From the NCBI RefSeq assembly GCF_029407905.1, contig NC_073627.1:155625697-155689696 (forward strand): 64,000 nt of DNA. Reading direction: 5' to 3'. Shown here one piece after another: positions 32,890 to 44,034 of the stretch; the stretch's first letter is position 1; each line of letters opens with the position of its first letter. The translations under genes were made by a program, and so were the position numbers. This DNA is from Bubalus kerabau (lineage: Eukaryota > Chordata > Mammalia > Artiodactyla > Bovidae). The notes beneath the pieces are model-generated. The model was not told the origin of the DNA. It ran no database searches and saw nothing but the letters and a program-made list of their open reading frames with translations.

Positions 32890-33384
32890 AAATCATAAAG
32901 CAGGATTTGGTCCCAGGTAACTGAGACCCATATGAAAGAAATGATGACACTAAGCTCGACACTTGCATCTTCTAATACATAGGAGAGGGCTAAATCTCTT
33001 AATGTGAGAGATCTGGTTTTCCATAGTGATCTGGTTTTTAATACTCAGATTACCCGCCCCTTTCTGCAAACTTCCATATAGCCTGGCTCCTTCCCCACCT
33101 TGCCTCCTCGGAAACAGTTCTCTTAGGGTCACCTCAGATGCTGTCTCCTGGGCTTGAAGCCCTCATGATTCCCACCGAACAAACTTAACTCTGAACTTCT
33201 ATGCTGCGTGTATTTTTTTCAGTTGACAATGAACACATAGGCCTGAGATTTTATTGGTGCATGTGGAGAGTGGATTGAAAACTAAGAAACACTGGGCTCT
33301 CTGGGTAGATACCAGGTAAGGGCCTTGGCATTGACTTTTGTCATGTGGAAGAAGCATAATAAATCTTTAAGAAATAGAGGGTTG
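32890..33384. other. Unassigned sequence, no gene seen
   Basis: No repeat or gene recognised. The right end, AAGAAATAGAGGGTTG at 33369-33384, is one arm of the target-site duplication of the next SINE. Confidence 0.5.
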
Positions 33385-33563
33385 GGCCTTTAGAAATAGA
33401 GCCTGGTAGTCCAGTGGCTAAGACTTCCAATTCAGGGGGCCCGGGTTTGATCCTGGTCAGGGAACTAGATCCCACATCCCACAGCTAAAGATCCTGTATT
33501 CTTCAGCAAGGTTCAAGGATCCCAAGCACTACAGCTAAGACCCAGAACAGTCAAATAAATAAA
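33385..33563 (+). repeat. CHR-2 type SINE with altered head
   Basis: GGTAGTCCAGTGGCTAAGAC, GGGTTTGATCCTGGTCAGGG and AGGGAACTAGATCCCACATC identify a CHR-2 SINE. The usual GGGACTTCCCT head is replaced by GGGCCTTTAGAAATAGAGCC, which contains part of the flanking target sequence. A 16-base target-site duplication (15 matches) flanks it: AAGAAATAGAGGGTTG (33369-33384) and TAGAAATAGAGGGTTG (33564-33579). Confidence 0.92.
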
Positions 33564-33859
33564 TAGAAATAGAGGGTTGTCACCTAAACTTCAAGGATCT
33601 GCAGTGAAAAGAGACACATCCCCACATCCAAATATTTCAACAGCTGAAATTTGATTCTACATGTAAAACTCAAGGTCAAAGACAAAGAAAGAGCCAGCAG
33701 ATAAGTCAGCTACTGTCTGCTATTTTCAAAAATTATAAGTTTAACCCCTCCAAGAAGTGGTAAAGACTCCTCACAAATACAAGCATCTGCTTCAGTCCAA
33801 GTAGCTGACAATTCGCTCAAACACTGAAGGCTCAGTCCTCATCTCTAAAGGACAATGAC

Positions 33860-33989
33860 GAGGGACTTCCCTGGCCATCCAGTCCTTAAGACTCCGAGCT
33901 TCCACTGCAGCGGGCACAAGTTCAATCCCTGGTCAGGGAACTAAGATCCTGCATGTCACACAGTATGTCCAAAAAAAGAAAACTAAAAT
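33860..33989 (+). repeat. CHR-2 type SINE
   Basis: It has GAGGGACTTCCCTGGCCATC, GACTCCGAGCTTCCACTGCA and GTTCAATCCCTGGTCAGGGA, then a short tail. The target-site duplication is AAAGGACAATGAC (33847-33859) and AAAGGACGATGAC (33990-34002). Confidence 0.95.
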
Positions 33990-34002
33990 AAAGGACGATG
34001 AC

Positions 34003-35383
34003 AAAGTGTAAAAGGGGACTGTGGTGAAAATGCATCCATGAAGTAGATATTCTCTTTACATAAGACTTCTTTTTCCATGAAATAATGCTTTCATTGCATA
34101 AGACTTTTCTTAAAGAGCTCTTTGTGTTCACTTATTAAAAACTAGAGAGAAAAAGCAAGTCCATGAAATATATCTGACTCATAAGCCCATGGATGTGGGA
34201 TCTTGGGCATGAGCCTCCTCTAAATCTCCACGTTCTCAGCCCTGGTGGGGCCTGGAGGGGCTCTTGGAACAAGAACAAAATCACCCTCCTGTAGTTATCA
34301 CGATGACAAGATCAGATGACTAGGGGAAGTGGCCATTTGAAAGACTTGAGTGTGCATTTGAAATAGGGTCTCAGCTGAGGACAAACTGAGATTTGTTCGC
34401 TCTGGTGATGGAGGAGGTGGCGGACAGGTTTTGATGCGCATGATCTGGTTTATTGCTGGGTGAAGAAGAAAAGGGATTTCGTGACAAGTACCTGTGGGAC
34501 TTATCAGTGTTGTCACTTCAGACTCCTGAAACACTAACCATGACTATTAAACTTTACTGGTTTACTGGACTAAACATTAACCACATTACTTCTAAATACG
34601 AAGAGTCAAACAGCTACTGCACTCAACGTAGCGTGTGTGCTTTTCAAAGCTGGAATCTGTAAAATATTTCTTTTTGTTGATGGGTCCAAATATCTGCTGT
34701 ATGAAATCCCACATGACAAGGGTACAAGTGGTAAGAAGAAGCACCCCCACCCCACCCGTGCCAGCCAGAATTTCTCCACACTGGGCTGAGGCATGCAGCG
34801 ACCTTAGACCTGAATAGTTTGCTTAGGGACAACCGGAGGCAGCAGCCGGGCTGGACTCTCGAGCACAAGGGCCAGAAACTCAGCAGCTCAACAGAGAACC
34901 ACCTAGAGCAGGGCAGGAACAAGGTCCCTGTGAGGCCAATAGAGTCCTGGAATTAGTGTCATGGTGACCTCTGTTGAACCAACATCTGATGGACGTAAAA
35001 ATACCAGAAGTTGCATGGTATTTTTATTTTGTAAGCACAAAGAAAGCGGCTTTGGGAAAGAAAACACTTATTAACCTGGATCTGGGCCCCTCCAAGATCA
35101 ATACATGCTACAACATTACCCAATTCCAGATAACCTGTCAGCCTGGCAGGCCTGTGTCATTGCCTCAGTGATAACATCGAGTGATAAAAAGAGGTCGCCG
35201 TAACCCTGTCAGGAACACAACCCCTCAGCCCAGCACCCAGGCCCCCTCTCCTGCTCCTGAACCCAGGACGGGCCCGGTGGGCAGCTCACTACACCTCAGA
35301 TACATCTGCTCTCCCAGACCTGCCCAGTCACCCCCAGCCTGGAGCCCATGTGTCCAGAAGTATTTTGATTCTTTCAATTCTCA
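34003..35383. other. Unassigned sequence, no gene seen
   Basis: About 1.4 kb without a recognised repeat. Short open frames on both strands have no motif. GCCCAGCACCCAGGCCCCCT-type GC-rich sequence at 35230-35280 is not CpG-rich. Confidence 0.45.
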
Positions 35384-35485
35384 ATGGACTTCCCTTGTGG
35401 CTCAGATGGAAAAGTCTGCCTGCAATGCGAGAGACCCCGGTTTGATCCCTGGTCAGAAAGATCCCCTGAAAAAGGGAATGGCTAA
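35384..35485 (+). repeat. Bov-tA SINE, 3'-truncated
   Basis: Only the tRNA-like head and the start of the body are present: GGACTTCCCTTGTGGCTCAG, GCCTGCAATGCGAGAGACCC, CGGTTTGATCCCTGGTC, AGAAAGATCCCCTGAAAAAG. It stops inside the body at GGGAATGGCTAA, so it is internally truncated or arose from a short transcript. Confidence 0.92.
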
Positions 35486-36371
35486 TGTTTGTTGTTAGTA
35501 TAAAATCATCATATGTCTATAAAAGCAAGTATGTTTAGGTATAAGCAAGATTTTGTTTACTGAGGGACTCCATGGCAATAGAAGTATTTATGGTTCAATA
35601 TCAGTGATGGTTCCTTGTTGCTCTGCTACAATTTCAGTCCTTATCTGTTCATCCAGTTTATGGAGAAATAGTAATAGGAGACTCATTGTCCACTTCTCCG
35701 ATGTCATCCTACCATATGAGGGCAGGAGGAATAGACAATCATTACAGCACCGCTACGAAAACACGATGATATTTCATCTGGCTTGGCTGAGAATTTTGCT
35801 TTTTCACAATTGAACTATCTTTGGTTACTTGCATACATGGAGGGTTGGAAGAAGTAATTGATGGGAAAACAATCTCAACTGTCCCTCAAACAAAGCCTCC
35901 CATGCTGGCTGCTCTAAAAACTGGAAAGCCAAGTAGGAGCGAATCAAGAATTTTATTTTTGACTAAACACAGGCATCAGCCTCAAATGGAAACTGACCAG
36001 GATCTTACAAAGATCGTGCATGATCCTAAGCCAGATTTCGAGGCAAATGAGTTCCAGAAAGGATCTTGAGGCCAGAAAGCATCCCAAGGGGTCCTCTGCA
36101 TTTCTAGGTAAAGGTTAAGGATTTCTTTCAAATGAGATCAGTTCTCTAAGAGATTAGTCCAGGGCTAGAGCTGCTAGTAAATAAGTATTTCTAAGATTTC
36201 CCTGTAATATCTTTCATTGTGAAACAAAGTAGTTCAGCCTGCAATTGTTGATGTTTTATTCACATACACAAACTGCTTTACTATTACTGGTACCCTCTTT
36301 CTGCCCACAAATAAATAGTTTTATTTGCTATGTTGGATAAATTACTCATTGTTAATTAATAAGATCTCCCC
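35486..36371. other. Unassigned sequence with two adjacent open frames
   Basis: Open frames of 86 codons (35553-35813) and 82 codons (35821-36069) lie next to each other but show no recognised motif. I do not call a gene. Confidence 0.4.
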
Positions 36372-36383
36372 TAGAGCTTCAGT

Positions 36384-36597
36384 GGGCTTCCCTAGTGGCT
36401 TGGACAGTAAAAAATCTGCCTGCTAATGCAGGAGAACAAGGTTCGATTCCTGGGTTGGAAAGATCCCCTGGAGGAGGGCGTGGCAACCCACTCCAGTATT
36501 TTTGACTGGAGAATCCCATGGACAGAGGAGGCTGGTGGGCTACAGTCCATGGGGTCGCAAAGAGTCAGACACAACTGAGAGACTAATACTAACTAAA
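36384..36597 (+). repeat. Bov-tA SINE, full length, with clean duplication
   Basis: Complete copy with head GGGCTTCCCTAGTGGCTTGG, B box GGTTCGATTCC, and tail AGACACAACTGAGAGACTAA. It is flanked by a perfect 12-bp target-site duplication, TAGAGCTTCAGT, at 36372-36383 and 36598-36609. The unmutated duplication suggests a fairly recent insertion. Confidence 0.97.
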
Positions 36598-36609
36598 TAG
36601 AGCTTCAGT

Positions 36610-38544
36610 AAAGCCTGGAGGAATCTTAGGGTAGTAAATACTTCGGGTCTAAAAGAGGCTGAACTCTTCTTCATAAAAGGAAAGACATGGTGAGGACAGG
36701 AGCTCATCTTGGTCTCTACCCTTGACCCCAGGAATTAATCAGAGCTTGCTCCTGTCCTCAGCAGCCCTGTGACAAGCTGCCTCTGCCTGCCACGTTTCCC
36801 CTCACTCTTCCCCAGTCACCCTCTCACCAGTACAGATGTCATTCTCCCATGAAGTGACCCCGCATCTCCTTCCCCGGTTCTCTGTCTGTTCAGCTCTTGC
36901 AGAGACAGAAAACTCAGTTCTCAGATTTCCAATGATAGGCTAATTTGATGCAGTTTTACTTTTTTTTTTTTTCTTTTGCTGCTGCCCTGTGCACATAGAG
37001 TTCCAGCTTTAGGCTGTTCCATTGTCCCCTAAACCTGCAAACACAGCTTCCTATAGTTCTCCCTGTAAAATCACACAAGACATGGCCCACAGCCTTGGTC
37101 CACTCTGAGTGTCCCAAACTGATTCACCTACACAGCAGCTCTGTAATGAACTCCCCGAGAGACTCTCTAGGTATGATCATAGTTTGTGGGATACCATTTT
37201 GTAGGAAGTATTTTACATATAAAACCAAATGTGCTTTAATTTTAGAATTTTTATGGAAATTTTTATATTGAAAAAATATAGATCCAGCTATGTGTCCTGA
37301 CTTAGCAGAAGTTGCAGTATTGTGTTGAAGGTATACAGCTCTTTGGAGGTGGTGTTATCATCATGGGTGTGGTAGGTTTTCCTTCCTCCATCATGAGCCA
37401 CCAATGGCTGGTGTGCTTTTCTAATCATCTCTCTCTTCCATGTGAGGCTGTGATAACGCAGGGTGTCATCAAACCCCTTTTCTCTGCACATGACTTGACT
37501 CTAACAACCAGACTCCTTAGCAGCTAGACGGACCATAGGGTGCTTCCAGCAAATGGAACATGGGCAGAAGCAAGTGCATCACCCTGAAGCTGAAACTTCC
37601 CACAAGGACCTCTGCTTTCATCTGCTTCCTGGACTCAGAGATTCTTATGGAAAACTCCAAGACCCTCAAAAATGACAGAGGCATATGATATAAGAAGTAT
37701 GACCTCAGCCTCAGTCTTCAGCCACCCCTCAGGGGACATGAGCAAGAAATCTCCTTTTATATCAGAACACTATTGAGGTTGGGGTTTGGGGTGAAAGCCA
37801 ACCACACTGATTAATATACAATGCTATCTGCTTTGCACCTGGTAGCCCCTCAAAACACCCACACTGAGTGAATGAATGAAGTCACCAAGTAAGCTGAAAA
37901 CTGAATGACTCTGTGCCATACATATGGGTCTGTTTGAGAAAACCACATAAATTAAGTTTCAAATATCAAGCCCAGTTCTTTGGCCATCAAGGGATCCCAT
38001 GACGTTGCCAGTCAGACCAGCTTCCACCGATCCCCATAACAGAGTTCTAGAGGAGGTGCTTAGTCTTAAGCACACAGGACTTAAGGGGGCCTCGAAGTTG
38101 TCCAGCCTGAGGCTCACTCCCCCAGACAGTCAAGAAGACACACCCTAATGAGGGCACAGATGCACTTGCTGTCTGACGAAGGCCAGCCTCCAAGGTCCTC
38201 CAAGGCAGCTCTAAGTCCAAGCAGGGCCTCTTCATGGAGCCTTGCTCAGCCAAGGTGTGGACCTCAGCTTGCCCTAGTTGGCAAAACTCCACCTACTACA
38301 GACTCATGCTGTCCTCACCTCACCTCCAACTGAGCCAGCCTAACCTTTGGACGGTAAACTTAGGGAGAGTTTACACGTACCGCTTGGCAGGGATGAGGGA
38401 CAAAGAAGCAGCAACCGCAGCCAATCCCTTGTGACTGGCATTGTAGGAAGCGATTCCCAGGATAGCTTTGAAACTGAACTCAGTCACTGCAGGGAATGGT
38501 TGAGTGTCCATGCATGTGAGCTGTTGGGAGTCCAGAGGTCAGAT
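36610..38544. other. Unassigned sequence, no gene seen
   Basis: Nearly 2 kb without a recognised repeat apart from a T-run at about 36959-36975. No conserved coding motif was seen in any frame. Confidence 0.45.
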
Positions 38545-39032
38545 TTTATTTTATTCTTTAATTTATTTATTTTTAATTGAAGGATAATTGCTTTACATTT
38601 GTGTTGGTTTCTGCCATACATCAACATGAATCAGCCATAGGTATACATATGTCCCCTCCCTCCTGAATCCCCTCCCACCTCCCACCCCACCCCACCCCAC
38701 CCCTCTAGGTTGTCACAGAGCACCGGTTTGAGCTCCCTGAGTCATGTCGTAACTTCCCACTGGCTATCTGTTTTACAGATGGTAGTGTATATTTTTCCAT
38801 GCTACTCTCTCCATTTTTCCCATGCTCTCCTTCCCTTCCCTGTGCCCACAAGTCTGCTCTCTATGTCTGCATCTCCATTGCTGCCCTGCAGGTAAGTTCA
38901 TCAGTACCATCTTTCTCAATTCCATATATACACGTTAATTTACAATATTTGTTTTTCTCTTTCCGACTTACTTCACTCTGTATAATAGGCTCTAAGTTCA
39001 TCCACTTCATCAGAACTGACTCAAATGCACTC
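38545..39032 (-). mobile_element. Ruminant L1 (L1-BT type) 3' end, antisense
   Basis: The reversed 3' UTR begins near TTTTTAATTGAAGGATAATT and runs through TTGGTTTCTGCCATACATCA, TATACATATGTCCCCTCCCT and a C-rich CCCACCCCACCCCACCCC tract. It then enters the ORF2 end (TAATAGGCTCTAAGTTCATC). It is 5'-truncated at about 39032. The C-rich tract is the complement of the G-rich run typical of L1 3' UTRs. Confidence 0.96.
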
Positions 39033-39739
39033 CAGGGGTCATCTTTCAGCTGAGAGGGGAAGTCATAAACAGACCACTGGGTCACAATGCAACCAAGCGC
39101 TACTTGGCATGTGCACCTGCGCGATCAGATCATAGCGTAGAGAGCGCACCTAAGTCTGCCTGCAAGTGACGGGGAGGCTGCATCACACTGAAACTCACTG
39201 TTCTGGTACATGCCTCTGGCTCCTGCCTGAGGCTCTCCAAGAAAGGCTCAGCCCTTGCTGGGACAAACCAGAGCTTGGAAGCTGTCTGTCTGCCTGCCTG
39301 GAGAACAGAGCTCAGCCAGTGATGGGAGTAGGGGGGAGGTCAAAAGGTAAACACCCCACTCTCCAGCTCCCTTGTCTCCCAGAGGGGACACTAGCCTGAG
39401 GTTCCCCAGGACTGAGCCCCAAGTGTCCACACTGGCGATGACTCCCTCCCACTCCTACCAGGATTTCCAGAGACAACCTCCAAAAGGAAAACCTGCACTC
39501 AGTCCTGGCCTCAAGAACTCAAATTGTCCAGGAAGTAACTCCCAGTAGAAGAGCCAGAGTATAAGACGTGGCATGTGGCACTGGCACACAATCCCCCGGT
39601 GTGAGCAACATCCCAGCCTTGAGAACTAGCTCCACCCTTCTCCGCAGCCAGGCTGTGAGGTAGAAGTAAGCGAAGGGATTGTCCCAAGACACTGGTGACA
39701 TGTCTACTCAAAGACATGTGCAAGGAGGGGTGTGACAGC
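39033..39739. other. Unassigned sequence, no gene seen
   Basis: No repeat or gene recognised. A few CpG sites cluster around 39118-39150 but do not form an island. Confidence 0.45.
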
Positions 39740-40113
39740 CTTGCACGGTTATTCATTGTTGTCCCAACTGGAAGGAGCCCAGGTGTCTGCTGGCAGGGGA
39801 ACCACAGTGTGTCTGCACGATGGAATCTAACTCAGCAATAATAGGGAACCTACTATAGATACATCCGAAGAAATCTTGAAAACACCCCAAATTTGTTTGA
39901 GAATTTGTTCTTTTGAGAAGCCTTGCACAGAAGCATACATACTCCGTAGAGGCCATTCTAAGAAGCTCTAGAAGAAGCAATACTAAATCTGGGGGGTGTA
40001 AAAGGCTGACAGTGGCTGCCACTAGGGTGAGGGGCATAGATTTACTGAAAGGTGTGAGAGAACTTTCTGGGGTAAGTGGAATGTTCCATATATTGATAGA
40101 GTTTGGATTACAC
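39740..40113 (+). mobile_element. Old L1M tail, left part
   Basis: Decayed ORF2 end and 3' UTR: TATTCATTGTTGTCCCAACT, CAGGTGTCTGCTGGCAGGGG, ACGATGGAATCTAACTCAGC, CTTTCTGGGGTAAGTGGAAT, TTCCATATATTGATAGAGTT. It is split by a SINE at 40114. Confidence 0.72.
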
Positions 40114-40325
40114 AGTGCATGCTAAGTCGCTTGAGGTGTGTCCAACTCTGTGACACTATGCACTGTAGCCCACCAGGCTCCTCTATCCATGGGATTCTCC
40201 AGGCAAAAGTACTGGAGTGGGTTGCCTTCTCCAGAGGATCTTCCCGACCAGGGATCGAACCCCCATTTCTAATGTCTCCTGCATTGGCAGGCGGGTTCTT
40301 TACCACTACTGCCACCTGGGAAGCC
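40114..40325 (-). repeat. Bov-tA SINE in L1M
   Basis: Reversed Bov-tA with GCATGCTAAGTCGCTTGAGG, GCACTGTAGCCCACCAGGCT, GGGATCGAACCCCCATTTCT (good B box on the minus strand) and a head ending TGCCACCTGGGAAGCCT. TGGATTA at 40104-40110 and 40326-40332 may be the target-site duplication. Confidence 0.96.
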
Positions 40326-40440
40326 TGGATTATGAAGGGGGAACCATCAAATTATTCTGTTAAGATCTGTATGTTTCCCTGACCGTCTGTCACGCCCTAA
40401 AAAATGAGTAAACAAAGATCAAACTCTAATTATATGTGTG
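40326..40440 (+). mobile_element. Old L1M tail, right part
   Basis: Continuation after the SINE, with AACCATCAAATTATTCTGTT and AAGATCTGTATGTTTCCCTG, matching the 'cactgaactgtacacttaagatctgtgcatttcact' part of old L1 3' UTRs. Confidence 0.55.
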
Positions 40441-41136
40441 AAATGTTTACTGATATCAGAAATTTCCCTTGCAATGCACAAAAAATGTAAGATGAATTGG
40501 CAAGTGATAAAGAGAAGGAGAGATGAGTGATGAAGCCAGTGAATCCTGGAATCTTGATTTGAGAAGATGAGTGTTCATTGCACAATTGAATCAACTTTTC
40601 TGCCTCTTTGAAAGTTTTCATAATAAAACGATAGGCAGATAAGGGATGGTGTCATGTCAGGAAGAGGACCTGGACCACAGCAACAAGAACAGTCTAAGAC
40701 AGACAGAATTGATCATGCTGATGTTGAGAAAGGTTAACAAAGAGCCAAACTGGCATTGTGCAAAGTGGTTGAGAGCACAGCTGTTTCCACAGTTCAGGCA
40801 CATCCAGAACCGAGGAGGACACATGTGGCTCCAAGATACACAGAATCAGGGGTGCCAGGGTCTGGGGGCGAGTGACCTAGGAGAAGAAGGGAGGGAGTCA
40901 GGGTGACACCTGTTTCCCGGTGGATGTTTACCAAGCTTCTGAGTTGTAGACCAGACACTCTGGGTGTCTGCAGGACAGGTGCCCTGCCCCATATCCTCTC
41001 CAGTTCGTTAGTGGCAGTCCCCTGGGAAATGAGGGAGATACCTGCAAGAACTTAGGATACCAAAGGCTGGGAGCCCAGCAGATACCTTTTCCCTGTAATT
41101 GGATAATAGGGAAGAGCAAATCTGACTCCATACTGG
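40441..41136. other. Unassigned sequence, no gene seen
   Basis: CAAAGTGGTTGAGAGCACAGC at 40760-40780 resembles a MIR start, but the rest of MIR is not readable. Nothing else was recognised. Confidence 0.4.
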
Positions 41137-41590
41137 ATCTGTTTCTTTTATTTTAACCTTTGAAATCTATTGCTCTTGCTACAAGTTAATCACTATAGGG
41201 ATGCTGCCTAGAAGCTTAAATTATAAACATAGCCCATCTTTGGAAACCTTGCTTCCCAGGTAATGAGCATTAAGCTAAAATACCTTCATTTAGCTCACAA
41301 GAAACCATCCTGACTAGGCTCACTTAGGAATGGCTACAGAAAGGAAGAGATTACACATCCCCTCTGGAGTCTGGCCAGAACTAGGAAACATTTGACTTTG
41401 CCCATCTTCTTTTAGTAAAAAAGAATCCTGAATTATTACAAGAGGAAGATGGTCCTGGCACACTAGTCCACCATTTTCTCGGTCTGAGGCTTTCAGAATG
41501 AAGCTGCTCTTCCTTACCCCACTAGCCAGCCAGTCTCCTGATTCATTGATTTGTCATGCAGTGAGCAGGACGCACTTGGACTTGGTAACA
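41137..41590 (+). mobile_element. Solo LTR candidate of a ruminant endogenous retrovirus
   Basis: The right end has LTR-like R-U5 order. A degenerate polyadenylation signal AGAATGAAGCTGCTCTTCC (AATGAA for AATAAA, near 41497) is followed by TGATTCATTGATTTGTCATG, AGTGAGCAGGACGCACTTGG and a terminal GGTAACA. The same U5 layout occurs in reverse near 62591-62640. The upstream part (41137-41480) would be U3. No viral genes are present on either side. The left boundary is a guess. Confidence 0.5.
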
Positions 41591-42106
41591 AGACCAGGAT
41601 TGGGCCAGGAGCCGGAGCCCGGGAGAGGGAGAGTGGTCTTAGTCTGCAGGAGGGAGCCCTCCCAGCTGGGAGCCCCTCTGAAGGATATCAACCTCAGCCG
41701 CCATTTCCCCTGAGACCCTCTTCAGCTGAAAACCACTGCAGGGCACTTTCCCACTGCCTGACTCCCTTTCTTGCTGGCAGGAAGCCCTTGGGGGTGCAAT
41801 GCCAGCCATCTCAGCTGGGCCCAGGTTATTTCAGAGGCATCAAGGCACCCCACCAGGCCCTGTTAATGTCGACAGGAAAGCCCCCGCCTGCCCCAGAATG
41901 CACAGGCCAGTGAGTGGACAGGCTGGCATCCAAGCCCAGCTCAGTGAGCAGAAGAAAGGAAAAATCAACCTGCATCATTTGCAGATAAAAGTGTCCGCAG
42001 GATCCTGAGTATGGTTTCAGATGTTCTGGGCTCCTTGGGTGATGTTTCCCACCCATGGGCAAAGGGAGACTGTGTGAATCAATTCTAAGATGTAGAAAAC
42101 ATCCCC
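41591..42106. other. Unassigned sequence, no gene seen
   Basis: GC-rich with overlapping short open frames on both strands. None has a recognisable motif. Confidence 0.45.
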
Positions 42107-42414
42107 AGGGCTTCCCTGGAGGCTCAATGGTAAAGAATACACCTGTCAATGCAAGAGACAGGTTCAATCCCTGGTCCAGGAAGATCCCACATGCTGTGGA
42201 GCAACTAAGCCCATGAGCCATGTCTACTGAGCCTGCGAGCCTCAACTTCTGAGCCCACATGCTCCAGAGCCCGTGCTCCATGACAAGAGAAGCCACTGCA
42301 CTGAGAAGCCCGCTCACTGCAACTAGTGACTAGTCCCTGCTAATCACAACTAGAGAAAAGCCCATGCAGCAATGGAGACCCAGCACAGCCAAAAATAAAT
42401 TGAATAAATAAAAA
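42107..42414 (+). repeat. CHR-2 type SINE, near full length
   Basis: The longest simple CHR-2 copy here (about 308 bp). It shows AGGGCTTCCCTGGAGGCTCA, AGGTTCAATCCCTGGTCCAG, CACATGCTGTGGAGCAACTA, GAGAAGCCACTGCACTGAGA, CTGCAACTAGTGACTAGTCC, and the end CACAGCCAAAAATAAATTGA. No good target-site duplication was found. Confidence 0.94.
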
Positions 42415-43230
42415 GAGAACCCCCAAAGAAGTACCACTTAGAAGACACCAATATTTAAAAGCCTGCAAGCTGGAATGATGGTCCAAAGGGGTGTTTTCAC
42501 TTCTCTGAAGAGACATGCTTTTCTGGGTCTCTATGTGGAGGGCACCTGCTCCTGGGACCACAGAGATGCCCCAAGTGTATTGTGGTGAAATGCTTGCTGG
42601 ACGCGGGCTGGACTCACTCTGTGGCCCCAGGCCTGGCTAACGGAAGAAAATGTGCTGGAAGGAGCCATCTGGCCAGAGCACAGAACAACCTGAACCTGGA
42701 GATTGGATGTAGAAAGGATTTGGGGAATGCTCACCTTCAAATGGAGAAGAACAGTGGCCTCCCCCGGGGCTCTGTAGAAGGCCTGCAGACTCTGTGGGAA
42801 GATGGCCGTGGCTTAAAAGCCCATGGATGTTCCCATTCTCCTCCAAGGAAGCGATATAGCCTGGAGGGTGGGCGCCTGGCCTCTGACATTCAACACTGAG
42901 TCTAGATTCCACTCACCCCCTTCTCAGCTCTGTGTGCCTGCCTTGGTTAGTTCATGCGTGTGGTGACAATGGGCCTCCCCGGGTACTGCTGAGGCCTCAG
43001 TGGACATTCTGCTAATAAGATGCATTGTACAGCCTTGCTCAAGGAGGCCCTGGATAAACTCAGGTTCTTACTTTAGATATTATTGCTGGATAAAGAACAG
43101 TTGGGAAATCACAAAGCGAAAAGGAATGGGCTAGAGTCGAGTTTGGGGAATATCGAGCCCTGTACATTTCCGGTTTCATAACGGCCGTGTGTGCTATTTC
43201 TATCCACTCTCTGTTCTATTCCCTATATGT
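42415..43230. other. Unassigned sequence, no gene seen
   Basis: Open frames of about 90-105 codons on both strands (42582-42912) overlap each other without a motif. I read them as chance in GC-rich DNA. Confidence 0.45.
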
Positions 43231-43263
43231 GGGGAGGCGGGGGGGTGGGGGGGTGGGGTGGGG
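43231..43263 (+). repeat. G-rich tract, predicted G-quadruplex
   Basis: Five G-runs of four to seven G are separated by single T or short loops. The pattern is G4, AGGC, G7, T, G7, T, G4, T, G4. It sits directly beside the 3' side of a reversed CHR-2 SINE. Confidence 0.85.
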
Positions 43264-43369
43264 TGCACTGTGTGGCTTGTGGGATTTTAGTTCCCCAACC
43301 GGGGATTGAATTGAGGCCTCAGCAGTCAGAGCACAGAGTCCTAACCATGGGACTGACAGGGACTTCCCC
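43264..43369 (-). repeat. CHR-2 type SINE, short reversed copy
   Basis: The reversed sequence shows TGTGTGGCTTGTGGGATTTT, TAGTTCCCCAACCGGGGATT (B box on the minus strand), AGAGTCCTAACCATGGGACT, and a head ending CAGGGACTTCCCC. Confidence 0.92.
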
Positions 43370-43849
43370 CTGTCCTGCTGCCCTTAGAGGAAGTCCTGTA
43401 GCCGCTGTGGTGCTCCTTGGCAGAAAAAACAGTAGCTATACAATAGCTTCTAGAGATAGAGCAAGTGTTACACAACCTAGGGGACTTTGGGGAAAGTGTT
43501 AAAAAGAACGCAATGTTTGAATTTCACAAATGTGATGTTGAGCTAAAGAAGCCAGATCCAATCTTACAAAGTCCCAGGAGAAATGAATGCAAGCTGTGGT
43601 GGTCAGGATGATTACTGTCTGTGACAGTGGCCACTGGAGGGGCATGAGGGGGCATCTGGGGCTGGTAATGTTGTTATTTGAGCTGACTGCACACGTAGGT
43701 CACCTGGTGAAAGTTCATCATCACCATACGAAGTGTGCCCTTTTCTATATGGACATATCATTTCAATAAAGAATTCCTCCAAAATCAATGACCCATACAT
43801 TCTAAACTGAGAAAGATCAGAGAATGAAACCAGCATGTTGCAAACAATT
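43370..43849. other. Unassigned sequence, no gene seen
   Basis: GTGACAGTGGCCACTGGAGG and CATCATCACCATACGAAG-type sequence was not assigned to any family. Confidence 0.4.
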
Positions 43850-43861
43850 AAGAATGCTATA

Positions 43862-44034
43862 GGGACTTTCCTAGTGGTCCACTGGAGAGGAGTCGCCTTG
43901 TGGTGGGTTGGGAATGTGGGTTCCATCCCTGGTCAGGGAACTAAGAGCCCACATGCCGCAGAGCAACTGAGCCTGAGAGCTGTAAATATTGAACCACAAC
44001 TAGAGAGTCCATGTGCTACATGGAAAGATCCCAC
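43862..44034 (+). repeat. CHR-2 SINE (outer), left part
   Basis: The outer SINE has AGGGACTTTCCTAGTGGTCC, GGGTTCCATCCCTGGTCAGG, ACATGCCGCAGAGCAACTGA and GAGAGTCCATGTGCTACATG. A second SINE interrupts it at 44035, and it resumes at 44224. The outer target-site duplication is AAGAATGCTATA (43850-43861) and AAGAATACTATA (44293-44304). Confidence 0.94.

Noticed and set aside
35553..36069. Two adjacent open frames that could be a small gene pair
   Set aside because: There is no operon logic in a mammalian genome, no motif, and no splice or promoter signal linking them.
41826..42317. 163-codon open frame on the minus strand
   Set aside because: It runs across a CHR-2 SINE and adjoining GC-rich sequence. 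Not a gene.
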